Notes: generated by a model from the sequence alone, not told the origin. Positions 37,706-47,017 are shown, counted from the stretch's first letter. The stretch: DNA of 64,000 bases from Thiocapsa imhoffii (GCF_016583985.1 NZ_NRSD01000003.1:1-64000), one strand, 5' to 3'. A program made the numbers and translations.

Positions 37706-38247
37706 CGTTGTACACTCCTCGACTGTGGAAAAGGGGGAAACCGGAACCACATCTCAAGCTCGGCTGCTTGCTCGGCAGGCGACCAAGCAGCACGAACATC
37801 TCCTGTATCAGTGCAGACATTCTGCCCAGGCTGCGCGGGTACGGAGGGCAACAGAAACGACGCCAGGCATGTGGTACGCTTCGGCATGAATCCCGCAACG
37901 GAGACGTCCACCATCAATGGGTTGCTCTGCCTCATTCCCCAATGATCTTCCGACGCAGGGAAACAGGCGTCAATGTCCCATTTTGGATAAATTCCGCCCC
38001 GCATCCCTACTCCCCAGTCGCCCTGCCCGAGGCGGTCGCCACGCCGTCCGCGGGAGCGACCGGAGTCCTAAGCACGCCAGGCCCACGAGGTCGAACGGCG
38101 GATCGCGCCCAGACTCCGGCACGCTTGTCCTGATGGACTCGACAGCCCATCATCGCGCCGGATCGCATGTTTGGGCCGATTCATGAGTGACGTCCATGAC
38201 CACGTACTTCGACCTCGCGGCGCTTTCTCACAGAGGGCTAGAGTTCA
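37706..38247. promoter_or_regulatory. Divergent promoter region, gadB versus LuxR-type regulator
   Basis: A 542 bp gap with no convincing gene. It must carry the promoters of gadB (minus) and of the regulator (plus). It contains the inverted repeat at 37763-37791. I see no strong -35/-10 pair by eye. Confidence 0.55.
37763..37791. promoter_or_regulatory. Inverted repeat upstream of gadB, candidate operator
   Basis: GCTGCTTG and CAAGCAGC are perfect 8 bp inverted arms separated by 13 bp, 58-86 bp upstream of the gadB start. The spacing suits a dimeric regulator such as the divergent LuxR-type protein, or a 5' UTR hairpin. Function is inferred only. Confidence 0.4.
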
Positions 38248-39378
38248 ATGAACGCGCAGATACAGGCCCTTAGCGACACCATCGAGGCGATTTATTCGGC
38301 CGGTCCGAACCCTGAACGATGGCCCGACGTCCTAGAACGCATCGGAGACTATTTTGACGGGGAAGGAAGCGTCATCCTGTTTTACGAGACCCAACCGAAT
38401 CCCGTCTTCATCTATCCGGAAAAACTGCATCCAGCCGTGACCGTCTATTTAGAGGAGCATTGGTGGGAGCAGGATCTGCACGCGCAGCGGGCGATTGCCT
38501 TGAATCTGCAAGGCCTCGAGGTCATGAGCGATCAAACCGTCGCCAGCGAATTGGAGATCCAGACGCATCCGATCTACACCGACTTTTTCCGGCGCGTTGG
38601 GTTCGGTTGGCTGATGTCCTGCCTCATCCTTCCGGACCGCCACGGCCTGGTCGTCCTGTCGGTGCCAAGAGCTAAGGCCAAAGGGCCGTTTACGCACGAA
38701 GAAATGCAAACCCTGGGCCTGCTCGGACGGCACGTCGAGCAGGCCTTGCGGATCTCCTTGTACCTGACCAACATGGAAAGCATGGGGACAGCCCTGCGGC
38801 AAGCGCTCAACGCTGTCGATGCGGGCATGCATACCCTCAGCGCGGATGGCCGCATCCTCTTCAGCAATCGCGCGGGCCGAGCACAATTCGAGGCATATTT
38901 CGATGCGAGTGACGGATACTTGACCGCGCGTGTCCCCGGGGAGCGAGACACCTTCAGAAACTATGTCCTCAAGACACACCAAGCGATCTCGGAGTGCGAA
39001 ACACCAAAGCCGTGCATCCTGACCGGGACGAATGGAACGCGACTGGTCGTGTGGGCGGTGCCGGTCAGCAATGCCGCACGCATGCGGTTCGGGCATTGGT
39101 CCGCCGCCGCGATCCTCGTCTTGGCAACGCCCTTCGTGCGTGATACGCAGGTCGATCCGGTGGTGTTGAGAGATTGCATGAATTTGACCATTAGCGAGGC
39201 CAGACTCGCGTCCCTCATTGGTTGCGGCATGCCCATCGAAGAGGTCGCCGAGACACTGGGTATCGCGCTTGGAACGGCTCGGAATGTCCTCAAGACCGTC
39301 TTTCGCAAAGCCGGCGTCAATCGGCAAGCGCAACTCGCCCTGAAGATTAGCAATCTCGGACGGATTTCCTTGGACTGA
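38248..39378 (+). CDS. LuxR-type HTH transcriptional regulator
   Basis: The product is 376 aa. The first 170 residues look GAF/PAS-like without a known ligand signature, a second sensor-like part spans about 180-290, and the C-terminal 60 residues are a LuxR-type helix-turn-helix (LTISEARLASLIGCGMPIEE, then ALGTARNVLKTVFRKAGVNR). There is no receiver domain or autoinducer-binding signature, so it is probably a one-component sensor. Divergent from gadB, and upstream of the AspT-like gene by 180 bp on the same strand. A role in controlling either gene set is inference from position. Confidence 0.88.
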   Translation: MNAQIQALSDTIEAIYSAGPNPERWPDVLERIGDYFDGEGSVILFYETQPNPVFIYPEKLHPAVTVYLEEHWWEQDLHAQRAIALNLQGLEVMSDQTVASELEIQTHPIYTDFFRRVGFGWLMSCLILPDRHGLVVLSVPRAKAKGPFTHEEMQTLGLLGRHVEQALRISLYLTNMESMGTALRQALNAVDAGMHTLSADGRILFSNRAGRAQFEAYFDASDGYLTARVPGERDTFRNYVLKTHQAISECETPKPCILTGTNGTRLVVWAVPVSNAARMRFGHWSAAAILVLATPFVRDTQVDPVVLRDCMNLTISEARLASLIGCGMPIEEVAETLGIALGTARNVLKTVFRKAGVNRQAQLALKISNLGRISLD

Positions 39379-39558
39379 ACCCCGTGCGGTGCACGGACAA
39401 CGTGCGTTCAGGAACCGATTCTCGCGTGACCCTTCCCCCCGTTTCCAAGCCTTGACCTCACCTCCGACCCTGACTAGCCTACCGGTTCAGTACATCACCG
39501 GACGATTCGGGGCGTTTGGAGTTCCAGTCCGAAACCAAACAATCGGAACCACCGCGCA

Positions 39559-41247
39559 ATGATGGAATGGTTGATCGCGACTCTGCGCGACAATGTTGAA
39601 ATCCCGCTCTTTCTGTCACTTCTCATCGGCTATTCGGTTGGCCGGGTTCAGATCGCCGGCATTGCGCTCGGGGACGTGACCGCAACGCTGCTCGCCGCCT
39701 TGGTGATCGGCCAAATCGGCATCACCGTCTCTCCCGACGTCAAGACCGTCTTCTTCGCACTCTACCTCTTTGCGATTGGCTACAGCGCCGGACCGCAGTT
39801 CGTGCGCGGTCTGTTTTCAGGCGGACTCCAGCAGGCGCTGTTCGCCGTCGTGGTGTGCGTCTTGAGTCTCGGCTGCGTCTATCTGGTGGTCATCCTAGCG
39901 GGCTATGATGTCGGGATCGCCGCGGGCCTCTATGCCGGATCTACGACCACGTCATCCGCGATTGGTCTGTCACAGACCGCGATCGAGCATTCCGCGCTCG
40001 CCGATTCCGTCAAAGCCGACAGCATCCACATGCTGCCCGCCGCATTCTCAATCAGCTATGTCATCGGCACATTCGGCTCGGTCATCGTGCTGGGCATCCT
40101 CGGGCCGAAACTGCTGCGGATCAACCTTCCCGCAGCCTGCCGTGACTATGTCAAACGGGTCGGTGGGGAAACGGATCGAAGCGGTCGCGGCACGGCATGG
40201 CACCAGTATGTCGCACGCGCCTATCGCATCGATGCGGGATCGGCACTGGTCGGGATGACGGTCGTGCAGGCCGAACACGCCTTTGAGAATCATCACCTCT
40301 TTATCGCACGGCTACGTCGTCAGAACACCATCGTCGAAGCGACCACCGCCACGGTGCTGGAAGTGGGCGATATCATCGCCATCTCCGGCGTGCGTAGTGT
40401 CCTGTTGAATGAGGTCGGTCAGGTTTTGACCGAAGTGGATGACCCAGAATTGCTTGGTGTTCAGGTTGAGGGCACCGACATTCTGGTGACCGCGAAGCAG
40501 ATCCATCATCAGACGCTGAGCGAGATCGCGCGGATGCCGGAGACACGCGGCATCTTCTTGACCGCGATCCACAGAGGCGCGATGTCGGTGTCGATCCCGA
40601 TCCTCCCCGACACCAGACTCTATCGCGGCGACGTGGTCTCGGTGGTTGGTCGTCCGGCCGATATTGCCGCCATTGCCAAACGATTTGGCTATCTCGACCA
40701 GAAGACCGAGCGCGCTGATATTGCCTTCATCGGCGCGGCAATCGCCCTCGGCGCGTTGATTGGGACCCTCACGCTGAACGTCGGCTCGATCCCGCTCACC
40801 CTCTCCACGGCGGGCGGCGTGCTGCTGATCGGCCTGCTCTTTGGCTGGCTGCGCTCGGTCCGGCCTGCGTTTGGTCGAGTGCCGCGGGCGACGACCTGGT
40901 TTATGAGTTCAATCGGCCTGAACATGTTCATTGCCGTTGTTGGTCTCAGCGCCGGCCCCGGTGTCCTGGCCGGACTGCAACAGCTAGGATCCATTTTCGT
41001 GCTCTGGAGCATCGCCGCGGCGGCGGTGCCCATGTTGCTCTCGCTCTACATCGGAAAATATCTCTTCCGCTTCGATGATGCGATCCTGTTTGGTTGTTGC
41101 GCGGGTTCACGCACCGCCGCCGCCGCGCTCAGCATGATTACAGACAAGGCGAACAGCGACGTGCCGGCGATTGGCTATTCCGTCGCCTATGCGACCTCGA
41201 GCATTATCCTCACGCTGTTCGGCATTGTGATCGTGCTGATCACTTGA
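39559..41247 (+). CDS. AspT-family (AAE) aspartate/alanine-type antiporter
   Basis: Membrane exchanger of 562 aa (Tetragenococcus AspT 543). Two membrane halves (about 12-195 and 400-562) flank a soluble part (about 215-395) with two RCK_C/TrkA-C-like domains, the hallmark of the AAE/YidE/YbjL family. GAGSTTTSSAIG-like and CCAGSRTAAAAL motifs mark the substrate path in each half (here AGSTTTSSAIGLSQ and CCAGSRTAAAALSM). AspT imports aspartate and exports alanine, generating proton motive force when coupled to aspartate beta-decarboxylase. No such decarboxylase is in the window, so the substrate pair is uncertain. Confidence 0.88.
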   Translation: MMEWLIATLRDNVEIPLFLSLLIGYSVGRVQIAGIALGDVTATLLAALVIGQIGITVSPDVKTVFFALYLFAIGYSAGPQFVRGLFSGGLQQALFAVVVCVLSLGCVYLVVILAGYDVGIAAGLYAGSTTTSSAIGLSQTAIEHSALADSVKADSIHMLPAAFSISYVIGTFGSVIVLGILGPKLLRINLPAACRDYVKRVGGETDRSGRGTAWHQYVARAYRIDAGSALVGMTVVQAEHAFENHHLFIARLRRQNTIVEATTATVLEVGDIIAISGVRSVLLNEVGQVLTEVDDPELLGVQVEGTDILVTAKQIHHQTLSEIARMPETRGIFLTAIHRGAMSVSIPILPDTRLYRGDVVSVVGRPADIAAIAKRFGYLDQKTERADIAFIGAAIALGALIGTLTLNVGSIPLTLSTAGGVLLIGLLFGWLRSVRPAFGRVPRATTWFMSSIGLNMFIAVVGLSAGPGVLAGLQQLGSIFVLWSIAAAAVPMLLSLYIGKYLFRFDDAILFGCCAGSRTAAAALSMITDKANSDVPAIGYSVAYATSSIILTLFGIVIVLIT

Positions 41248-41411
41248 GCGCCGCGGTCAAGCCAACACCATGAGATTGGCCACCCCGCCGCACACCTTCT
41301 TGATCTCCAAGATCCCCTCTGTATCTCATCAAGCCGAAGAGCGATCGCATGGTTCGCAAGCCGAGGACCTTGGCGCCGGCCGAATCGCGGACGCTGACTG
41401 GGCGCGATGTC

Positions 41412-42110
41412 CTACCTCGAGGTCCGTATCCCAACCAGGCGGGCGATGAAGACGGCGACGAACATCGGTCCGACCACGGACTCGATCATCGTCAAAGACT
41501 TTGCCGGCGGCGTCAAAGGCGTGATATCGCCGAAGCCAACGGTGGTCAAGGTCACGAAGCTGTAATAGATCAGATCACTCTCGATCTGGGCAATGCCAAC
41601 CGGAACCTCATGGGTGTAGGCGAACGAGCCCGGTGAGAGCACCTCCAGCAGCATGAACACGAGCGCAAAGCAGTAGCCGAGCAGGATGTAGACGCAGATG
41701 CCGCCGTACACCGTGTCGTTGGTTGGCGATCCGCGGCGCTGGATGTAGAGGAACAGGGCACCCGCGTTGAAAACGGTAAACAGGAGCGAGAACAAGATCG
41801 AGACCGGCGCCAGCGCTGAGCCTTGGAGCCAGAAAAAGGTCCAGCGCGTAGCCAATGCCGGCACCAGCAGCACGCAGCCGATCAGGAGCAGGATCCGGTT
41901 GTGATAGAGCGAGGCCATGCCGGCGAGCAGCACCGCCGATGCCGCGATATTAGCGACCAACTCCCCGATATCGGTGGTCGCAAAGCCACTGGCGCCACCG
42001 AGCACCAGCAGGCTGAGGAGCAACATGGCAAAGCGGGTTGGGCGCTCATCGTGCGCGGAGCCGCGCATCAAATCAGTCGTTGCATGATGCCCGCGATGCC
42101 TATCGAACAT
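41412..42110 (-). CDS. K+ channel-like two-pore-helix membrane protein
   Basis: The product is 232 aa with about six hydrophobic segments; the last two flank a pore loop with selectivity filter T-T-V-G-F-G-D (189-195). It is therefore an Ion_trans_2-type K+ channel with additional N-terminal helices and no ligand-binding (RCK or cNMP) domain. The ATG at 42110 has AAGG upstream; a later ATG at 42068 is also possible. It lies downstream of the amidohydrolase gene on the same strand. Counter-ion flow during proton or chloride exchange would be a reasonable role (inference). Confidence 0.87.
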   Translation of the reverse strand: MFDRHRGHHATTDLMRGSAHDERPTRFAMLLLSLLVLGGASGFATTDIGELVANIAASAVLLAGMASLYHNRILLLIGCVLLVPALATRWTFFWLQGSALAPVSILFSLLFTVFNAGALFLYIQRRGSPTNDTVYGGICVYILLGYCFALVFMLLEVLSPGSFAYTHEVPVGIAQIESDLIYYSFVTLTTVGFGDITPLTPPAKSLTMIESVVGPMFVAVFIARLVGIRTSR

Positions 42111-42266
42111 GCGATGGACCTTGATTCGGACGCGTCATCGCCGCTTGGCGCTGCCGCGGGCATGAGGGCAACTTCCCAGGGGCCCGCGACCCATCCCGCG
42201 GGGGTGCCATCGGTAACGCTCACCCGAAAGATCTGAGCTTAACCGAGAATGGGCCGGTGGGAGATC

Positions 42267-43379
42267 TCAATCACGGGCGGACTCCAACAACGCGGCCGTC
42301 CCCTCGAGCGCATCAGCCCCAAACCTTTTTGACGGCAACACGAGAGGGCGATCTGCTCCAGCGAGTGCCGTGAGATCGAAGCGCGTGTAGTTGAAGGTAT
42401 CGTAAGACCGCAAAAAGAAGAGCTTGCGATCCAGGTCGGAGAGGCTCGTCCAACAGGTGAATTCGGTGGCCGCCCCATCGCCTGCCTCATCGAGACCCTT
42501 CACCTCCAGGTGGCTGATTCCGGCCTCGGGCAGATCAATCGTCACCCCGCGTGGCCGGTCGAAATTGTTCATCACGTGAGCGAGCGTCGTGACGGCCCGG
42601 TCCGGCGTCTCCACCTTCTCGGTGTACTGCGCATAGAAGGCGGCGCGCACGAAGCGCCCGACCGAGGTGTTGGAGGCCGGCAAGCCCGAGGTCGCGACCC
42701 CCGAATCCGGCTGGCTCGCCAGATAGTCACCAAAGGTCGCCGTCGGCCGATCCACGTTACTGAGGTAGGTGTAGTTGTCGAGATTCGTCAAATGCCAGTC
42801 AAAGGGAGGCGCGTTGGTCAGCACGCGCACCGGATTGTCGTAGACCGACATCTTGCCCTGATGGAATTCGATGACCAAGGAGGCGCCGGAGGCGTCATTC
42901 ACCAGATAGTGGAAGGGAGACACGACGCCACCCAGCATCGCGAGGGCCTCCAACATCACCGGCTGCGTGACCAGCGCGGCCTTGACTTCGGCAACGGAAC
43001 GAAACTGCCCCAGCGCCCAGAGCCCAAGATCAGAGGCCGACAGCACCGCCGTCTCACTCGGGACCGGCACCTCATCTCCGGCCGCCGTTGGGTAGGACAA
43101 GAGACTGAAAGTCAGGCCCTGATCGTTCAGCCCCTCCAAGACCTTGAGATCCCGCGGACCGATGGGGTTGTCCTGTGTCGGGATCCGTGCCGGCATGGTC
43201 ACGGCGAACACACCATACTGGGTCGTGATGCGCACGGGGGGGTGATTCGCAATCTGCGAACTCATCGCGAAGCCCTTGGGAAACCAGGTGATGAGATAGG
43301 GCAAATCGATCGTCAGTTCGAGCGTCCGCCCGAAATAGGATCTGCCCGCGGCGTCACGATAAACGAGCGAAGTACACAT
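42267..43379 (-). CDS. Ntn linear amide C-N hydrolase (choloylglycine hydrolase family)
   Basis: The product is 370 aa. After Met removal Cys2 becomes the N-terminal nucleophile (MCTSLVYRD), and R18 (FGRTLEL) matches the catalytic Arg of bile salt hydrolases and penicillin V acylases; GLNDQGLTFSLL follows. No signal peptide is seen, since processing needs the bare N-terminal Cys. The substrate could be an N-acyl amino acid, an N-acyl homoserine lactone or another linear amide; bile salts are unlikely for a free-living organism. It starts 15 bp after the ClC-SPOR stop with a GGAGGAG site, so it is in the same operon. Confidence 0.88.
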   Translation of the reverse strand: MCTSLVYRDAAGRSYFGRTLELTIDLPYLITWFPKGFAMSSQIANHPPVRITTQYGVFAVTMPARIPTQDNPIGPRDLKVLEGLNDQGLTFSLLSYPTAAGDEVPVPSETAVLSASDLGLWALGQFRSVAEVKAALVTQPVMLEALAMLGGVVSPFHYLVNDASGASLVIEFHQGKMSVYDNPVRVLTNAPPFDWHLTNLDNYTYLSNVDRPTATFGDYLASQPDSGVATSGLPASNTSVGRFVRAAFYAQYTEKVETPDRAVTTLAHVMNNFDRPRGVTIDLPEAGISHLEVKGLDEAGDGAATEFTCWTSLSDLDRKLFFLRSYDTFNYTRFDLTALAGADRPLVLPSKRFGADALEGTAALLESARD

Positions 43380-43394
43380 TCACATCTCCTCCGT

Positions 43395-45458
43395 TCAGGG
43401 CGCTTTGATCAACACCAAACGTTCGCCGGGGGCGAGCGGGCGGATGATCGGATTGAGGCGTTGCAAAGGCTCCGGCAGTGCGGCTAGCGCGGTCTCGGCC
43501 GCCGCGCGGTCGGCATAGGCGCCGAGCAGCACGGGATGCCAGCGCGCACCTTGATCGTCCGTCTCGAACCTCAGGGCCTCACCGAGCAGCCCCTCATCCT
43601 CGGCGAAACGCACCTGACTGCCGATATTGCGGAAGCTGATCAATTGGATGCTGAAACGTGCGTCTGTCGCAATGGTGGCAGCCGACTCGGGTGCGGGCGT
43701 CGGCGACGCGGCCTCCTCCTGTTCGGCGTGTTCGCCAGCCGCCTGCGCCAATGCGGGTTCAGGAGAGGTCTCTGGAACCGGCAAGGTCGCTGGACTCGGC
43801 CGTTCATCGGACAGGGCCGGAACGGTAGACCGTTCCGGTTCAGGCAATACCGCCTCGGGGGGCCGTGGGGACACCGCCTCCGGCGTGGACGCAGCGGCCA
43901 AGGGTTCCCGTGGCGCGGGCGCAGGGCTGGTCTGTTCCGGATCTGGTGCCGGGATGGCTGGTGTGGTCGCCACCCTGGGCAGCGGTGGCGAGGCCATCTC
44001 CGGCGCGACCCGCGGCAAATCGGTGGTCGCCCGTTCCGCCAGGGTCGGCATCGGCGACTCCACCTCGGCTAAGGTCTTGGTCGGCTCCATGCCGGTCCCT
44101 TGGAACGCGACATCCAGTCGCTCGATGGCGATGAAGGCAATCAGGATCATCGCCGCCGCCGCAATTCGCCGCGCCGGTGCGCGTGGTGGCGGCTGATGTT
44201 GGAGCCCGAGCAGAGCACTGTAGATCGGCCGCCCCCCGATCCCCTCGGCGGTGAAGGTGGCGGCCAGACAGGTGAGAATGATCGGAAGCGCCAGGGCTTG
44301 CGCGCCGGTGAGTTCGATCACCAGGATGATGCCGGTGAGCGGCGCACGCACGGTCGCCGCGAACAGGGCTCCCATGGCGGCGACCGCGAAGACCTCGGGC
44401 GCGAGGTCCAGGGTCGGTGCCAACAGCGTCACCAAGGCCGCGAAGGCCGCTCCGCAAATGGTGCCGAGCGCCAGCATCGGCGCAAAGATGCCACCCGGGA
44501 GACCCAGGCCATAGGAGCCGATGGACGTCAGCAGCCGCACCGCGAGCAGCGCGAGCAAGAAGAGCAACGCCGGTTGCCCATGCATGAGATTCTCGACCAG
44601 GGTTTCTCCGCCGCCGACGGTATTGGGCGCGAACCAGATTAAGGCACCGAGCATGAGGCCGGAGACGGCGGCGGCGGTGTAGGCCCCCGGAGAACCAAGC
44701 GCCCGGAACGAGGCCACCGAACCGAGCAGCAGCCGGTTGAACAGGACCCCAAGCGCACCGATGAGGATGCCGAGCACCAGGAACAGTGGCAGTGCCTCCA
44801 GCGGGGCCATATTCAAATCCGGCATCGCCAGATCGGGACCCTGACCGAGCATCCAGCCACTCACGACGACCGCGGCGCAGCAGGCGAGGATGACCGACTG
44901 GATGGTCGCAAAGCGATATTCGAAGTGCTCGCGCAGTTCCTCGGTGACGAAGACAATGGACGCCAACGGTGCATTGAAGGCCGTGGCCAGGCCCGCCGCC
45001 GCGCCGGCTGCGATGAGGGCCCGGTTGGCGCCAGGTTGCGACTCGATACGCTCGCTGGCCATCTGCCCCAGGGCCGCGCCCATGTGGATGGTCGGCCCTT
45101 CCCGGCCGAGCACGAGCCCGGAACCGACGGCCAGGGTGCCGGCCACGAACTTCACCGGCAGCACCCGCTTCCACCGCAGTTGGCGCTCGCCGGCGAGGAT
45201 GGCCTCGACCTCTTGCACGCCACTGCCGGCTGTCTCCGGAGCGAAGCGGCGCACCAGCCACATGGCAGCGACCAAGACCAGGGCACCGAGCAGCATCAGC
45301 AGCAGCCAGCCCGGGACTGGTGCCGCTTCGAGCAGCACTTTCAAGTCACCGCGGTGTGCGGCAGCTAGATCGAGTAGCGCATGGAAGGACGCCCCAATCA
45401 GTCCCGCAAGGACACCGACGAGGGTTGCCGCAACGTAGAGCCGCCAGGAAAACGTCAT
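43395..45458 (-). CDS. ClC Cl-/H+ antiporter fused to a C-terminal SPOR domain
   Basis: The product is 687 aa. Residues 1-425 are a complete ClC core: GSGVQEVE (78-85), GREGPTIHMG with gating E120, the intracellular proton glutamate E173 (VTEELREHF), and GLPGGIFAPMLALG (318-331). E120 and E173 together indicate H+-coupled exchange rather than a channel. An extra hydrophobic helix (about 431-446) is followed by a Pro/Ala/Glu-rich linker (about 455-600) and a SPOR-like domain (about 604-687: FSIQLISFRNIGSQVRFAED then GARWHPVLLGAYADRAAAET). The helix would place SPOR in the periplasm, where SPOR domains bind denuded peptidoglycan. No CBS domains. Second gene of DedA-ClC-amidohydrolase. Confidence 0.92.
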   Translation of the reverse strand: MTFSWRLYVAATLVGVLAGLIGASFHALLDLAAAHRGDLKVLLEAAPVPGWLLLMLLGALVLVAAMWLVRRFAPETAGSGVQEVEAILAGERQLRWKRVLPVKFVAGTLAVGSGLVLGREGPTIHMGAALGQMASERIESQPGANRALIAAGAAAGLATAFNAPLASIVFVTEELREHFEYRFATIQSVILACCAAVVVSGWMLGQGPDLAMPDLNMAPLEALPLFLVLGILIGALGVLFNRLLLGSVASFRALGSPGAYTAAAVSGLMLGALIWFAPNTVGGGETLVENLMHGQPALLFLLALLAVRLLTSIGSYGLGLPGGIFAPMLALGTICGAAFAALVTLLAPTLDLAPEVFAVAAMGALFAATVRAPLTGIILVIELTGAQALALPIILTCLAATFTAEGIGGRPIYSALLGLQHQPPPRAPARRIAAAAMILIAFIAIERLDVAFQGTGMEPTKTLAEVESPMPTLAERATTDLPRVAPEMASPPLPRVATTPAIPAPDPEQTSPAPAPREPLAAASTPEAVSPRPPEAVLPEPERSTVPALSDERPSPATLPVPETSPEPALAQAAGEHAEQEEAASPTPAPESAATIATDARFSIQLISFRNIGSQVRFAEDEGLLGEALRFETDDQGARWHPVLLGAYADRAAAETALAALPEPLQRLNPIIRPLAPGERLVLIKAP

Positions 45459-45476
45459 CGCTGGGTTTTAACCCTA

Positions 45477-46328
45477 CTAGGTTGAGTGCCGCTGGCCCCG
45501 CTGGCGGATCAGTGCGATCACCAGGTAGACGAGCAGGGCCACGCCAGCGATGACGGTGAGCCATCCGATCCAGGGATTGATGTGTCGCAGCGCGGTGACC
45601 AGGACGTCGAAATGCAGATCGAGATAATAGACCCCGAGCGCCCAGAAGCTCGCCCACAGAACGGCGCCGATGACATTCAGCAGCATGAAGCGGCCCCATG
45701 ACATCACGAGGACACCGGAAAAGAGACCGATCAACTGGCGTGGTCCGTCCACGAAGCGGCCAAAGACGACCAGCCATCCTCCATACCGATGGAAGGCGTG
45801 CTCGATCTTCTCGAGGCCTTCCTTGGAGAGTGGCAACCGATTGAGCACCGCGCGCCCACCGGATCGACCGATCAGATAACCCAGGGTCTGACCGATCGTG
45901 GTTGCCAGGATGGTCACGAATAACAGCATTGAAATGTTGAGACGGCTGCCGGGGACCGCGGAGACCAGCGCGCCAGCCTCCAAGAGTGTCTGCCCGGGTG
46001 CTGGAATCCCGAGGCCCTCGATCCCGACCGCCGCGAACACCGCCCAGTAGCCGTAGCGGTCAAGATAGGGCTCGACATGCTCGATGTCCTTGGTGATCGC
46101 GCTGGCGAAACGGTGCGCCTGCACATCGATCTTGACTTCACCGGCATGGAGTTCCGCCTGTTCTTGGACATGACGCTCGGTCGGCTGCTGCGCCGCGCCC
46201 TCAACCGGCTGCGCAAGCGCGCTGTGGCCGAGCGCGAAGGCGAACACCGCACTCGATAGCAAGAACAAGACCAGCACGAACCTGTGCCGAGCATCGAGAC
46301 GCCGCGAATCTGTTTGATATCTGCTCAT
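45477..46328 (-). CDS. DedA-family membrane protein
   Basis: The product is 283 aa. A signal-like N-terminal helix is followed by a roughly 50-residue polar segment, then the SNARE-associated/DedA (VTT) fold: GIEGLGIPAPGQTLLEAGAL, LGYLIGRSGGR and FGRFVDGPRQLIGLFSG. The family acts in lipid-carrier (undecaprenyl phosphate or phospholipid) flipping and is needed for proton-motive-force maintenance in E. coli. The start at 46328 is chosen by family alignment. It is 18 bp upstream of the ClC-SPOR gene. Confidence 0.9.
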   Translation of the reverse strand: MSRYQTDSRRLDARHRFVLVLFLLSSAVFAFALGHSALAQPVEGAAQQPTERHVQEQAELHAGEVKIDVQAHRFASAITKDIEHVEPYLDRYGYWAVFAAVGIEGLGIPAPGQTLLEAGALVSAVPGSRLNISMLLFVTILATTIGQTLGYLIGRSGGRAVLNRLPLSKEGLEKIEHAFHRYGGWLVVFGRFVDGPRQLIGLFSGVLVMSWGRFMLLNVIGAVLWASFWALGVYYLDLHFDVLVTALRHINPWIGWLTVIAGVALLVYLVIALIRQRGQRHST

Positions 46329-46490
46329 CTGAAGAACCAAACCGGAAGGTGATTGGGGTGTGTGGATCACGCGAATGATGGCTGATCGCACCCTGATGAT
46401 CAGGCTCATCACACCCAACAGGCCGTGGTGCGAGCAACCCGGGGCGCACCGGATTGCTCGCGTGGGGTCCGGCGCAGCCGGCTCGAGGGA

Positions 46491-46685
46491 TTAGAGTTTG
46501 GTGTCCGAACCCACGTGTGTCACCGCTGCGTGGAGGGCATCCAGGATGAGGCGACGCGCCTCTTGCTCGTCGAGATCAGGGACATCCCAGCCCATGATCC
46601 GGCCGTATTTTTTCACGAGGTGACGCACATCGTCCTCGAGCTCTTTCGCATAACGGGCCATTTCGATCTCTTCGATTGAAGCCAT
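46491..46685 (-). CDS. Small 64-residue hypothetical protein
   Basis: A short protein rich in charged residues with two predicted helices (MASIEEIEMARYAKELEDDV, then DEQEARRLILDALHAAVTHV), no membrane segment and no family I recognise. It has a reasonable ribosome site (AGGA) and amphipathic character, supporting a real gene. It is 162 bp upstream of the DedA gene on the same strand. Confidence 0.6.
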   Translation of the reverse strand: MASIEEIEMARYAKELEDDVRHLVKKYGRIMGWDVPDLDEQEARRLILDALHAAVTHVGSDTKL

Positions 46686-47017
46686 GTCGCTGAATCCTGT
46701 TTTAGGTTTATTGGTTTATCCGCACCCGCAACGATGCGTCGTCCGTTTCAGACCGACCCTACCCTCATTCGCTCGGCATGTGAGTCGCGGCGTCCTGGCC
46801 CCGTTGGAACGAGCGACACGGCCTGCGTCCTCACTGGCGCAAACGTTAACCCCTGTCCGCGACCTCTGCAAGCCGAGGCTGCCCTACCCTTCATGACCTG
46901 AATGACCTGCGATCGCCACTCACGATCCCGTGATCCCGTGGCGGTCCGGAGCCGATTCCGAATCGGCTAGGCACCTGAAGCCATGGCTCCAGGCGCGTTC
47001 CACTCAGGTGATGACCG
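46686..47017. other. 332 bp without a recognised gene
   Basis: Holds an AT-richer stretch just upstream of the 64-residue gene (about 46695-46725), probably its promoter. Otherwise I see nothing identifiable. Confidence 0.5.

Noticed and set aside
36263..37945. A 560-codon plus-strand open frame opposite gadB
   Set aside because: gadB is unambiguous on the minus strand; long antisense frames are expected in DNA of this GC content.
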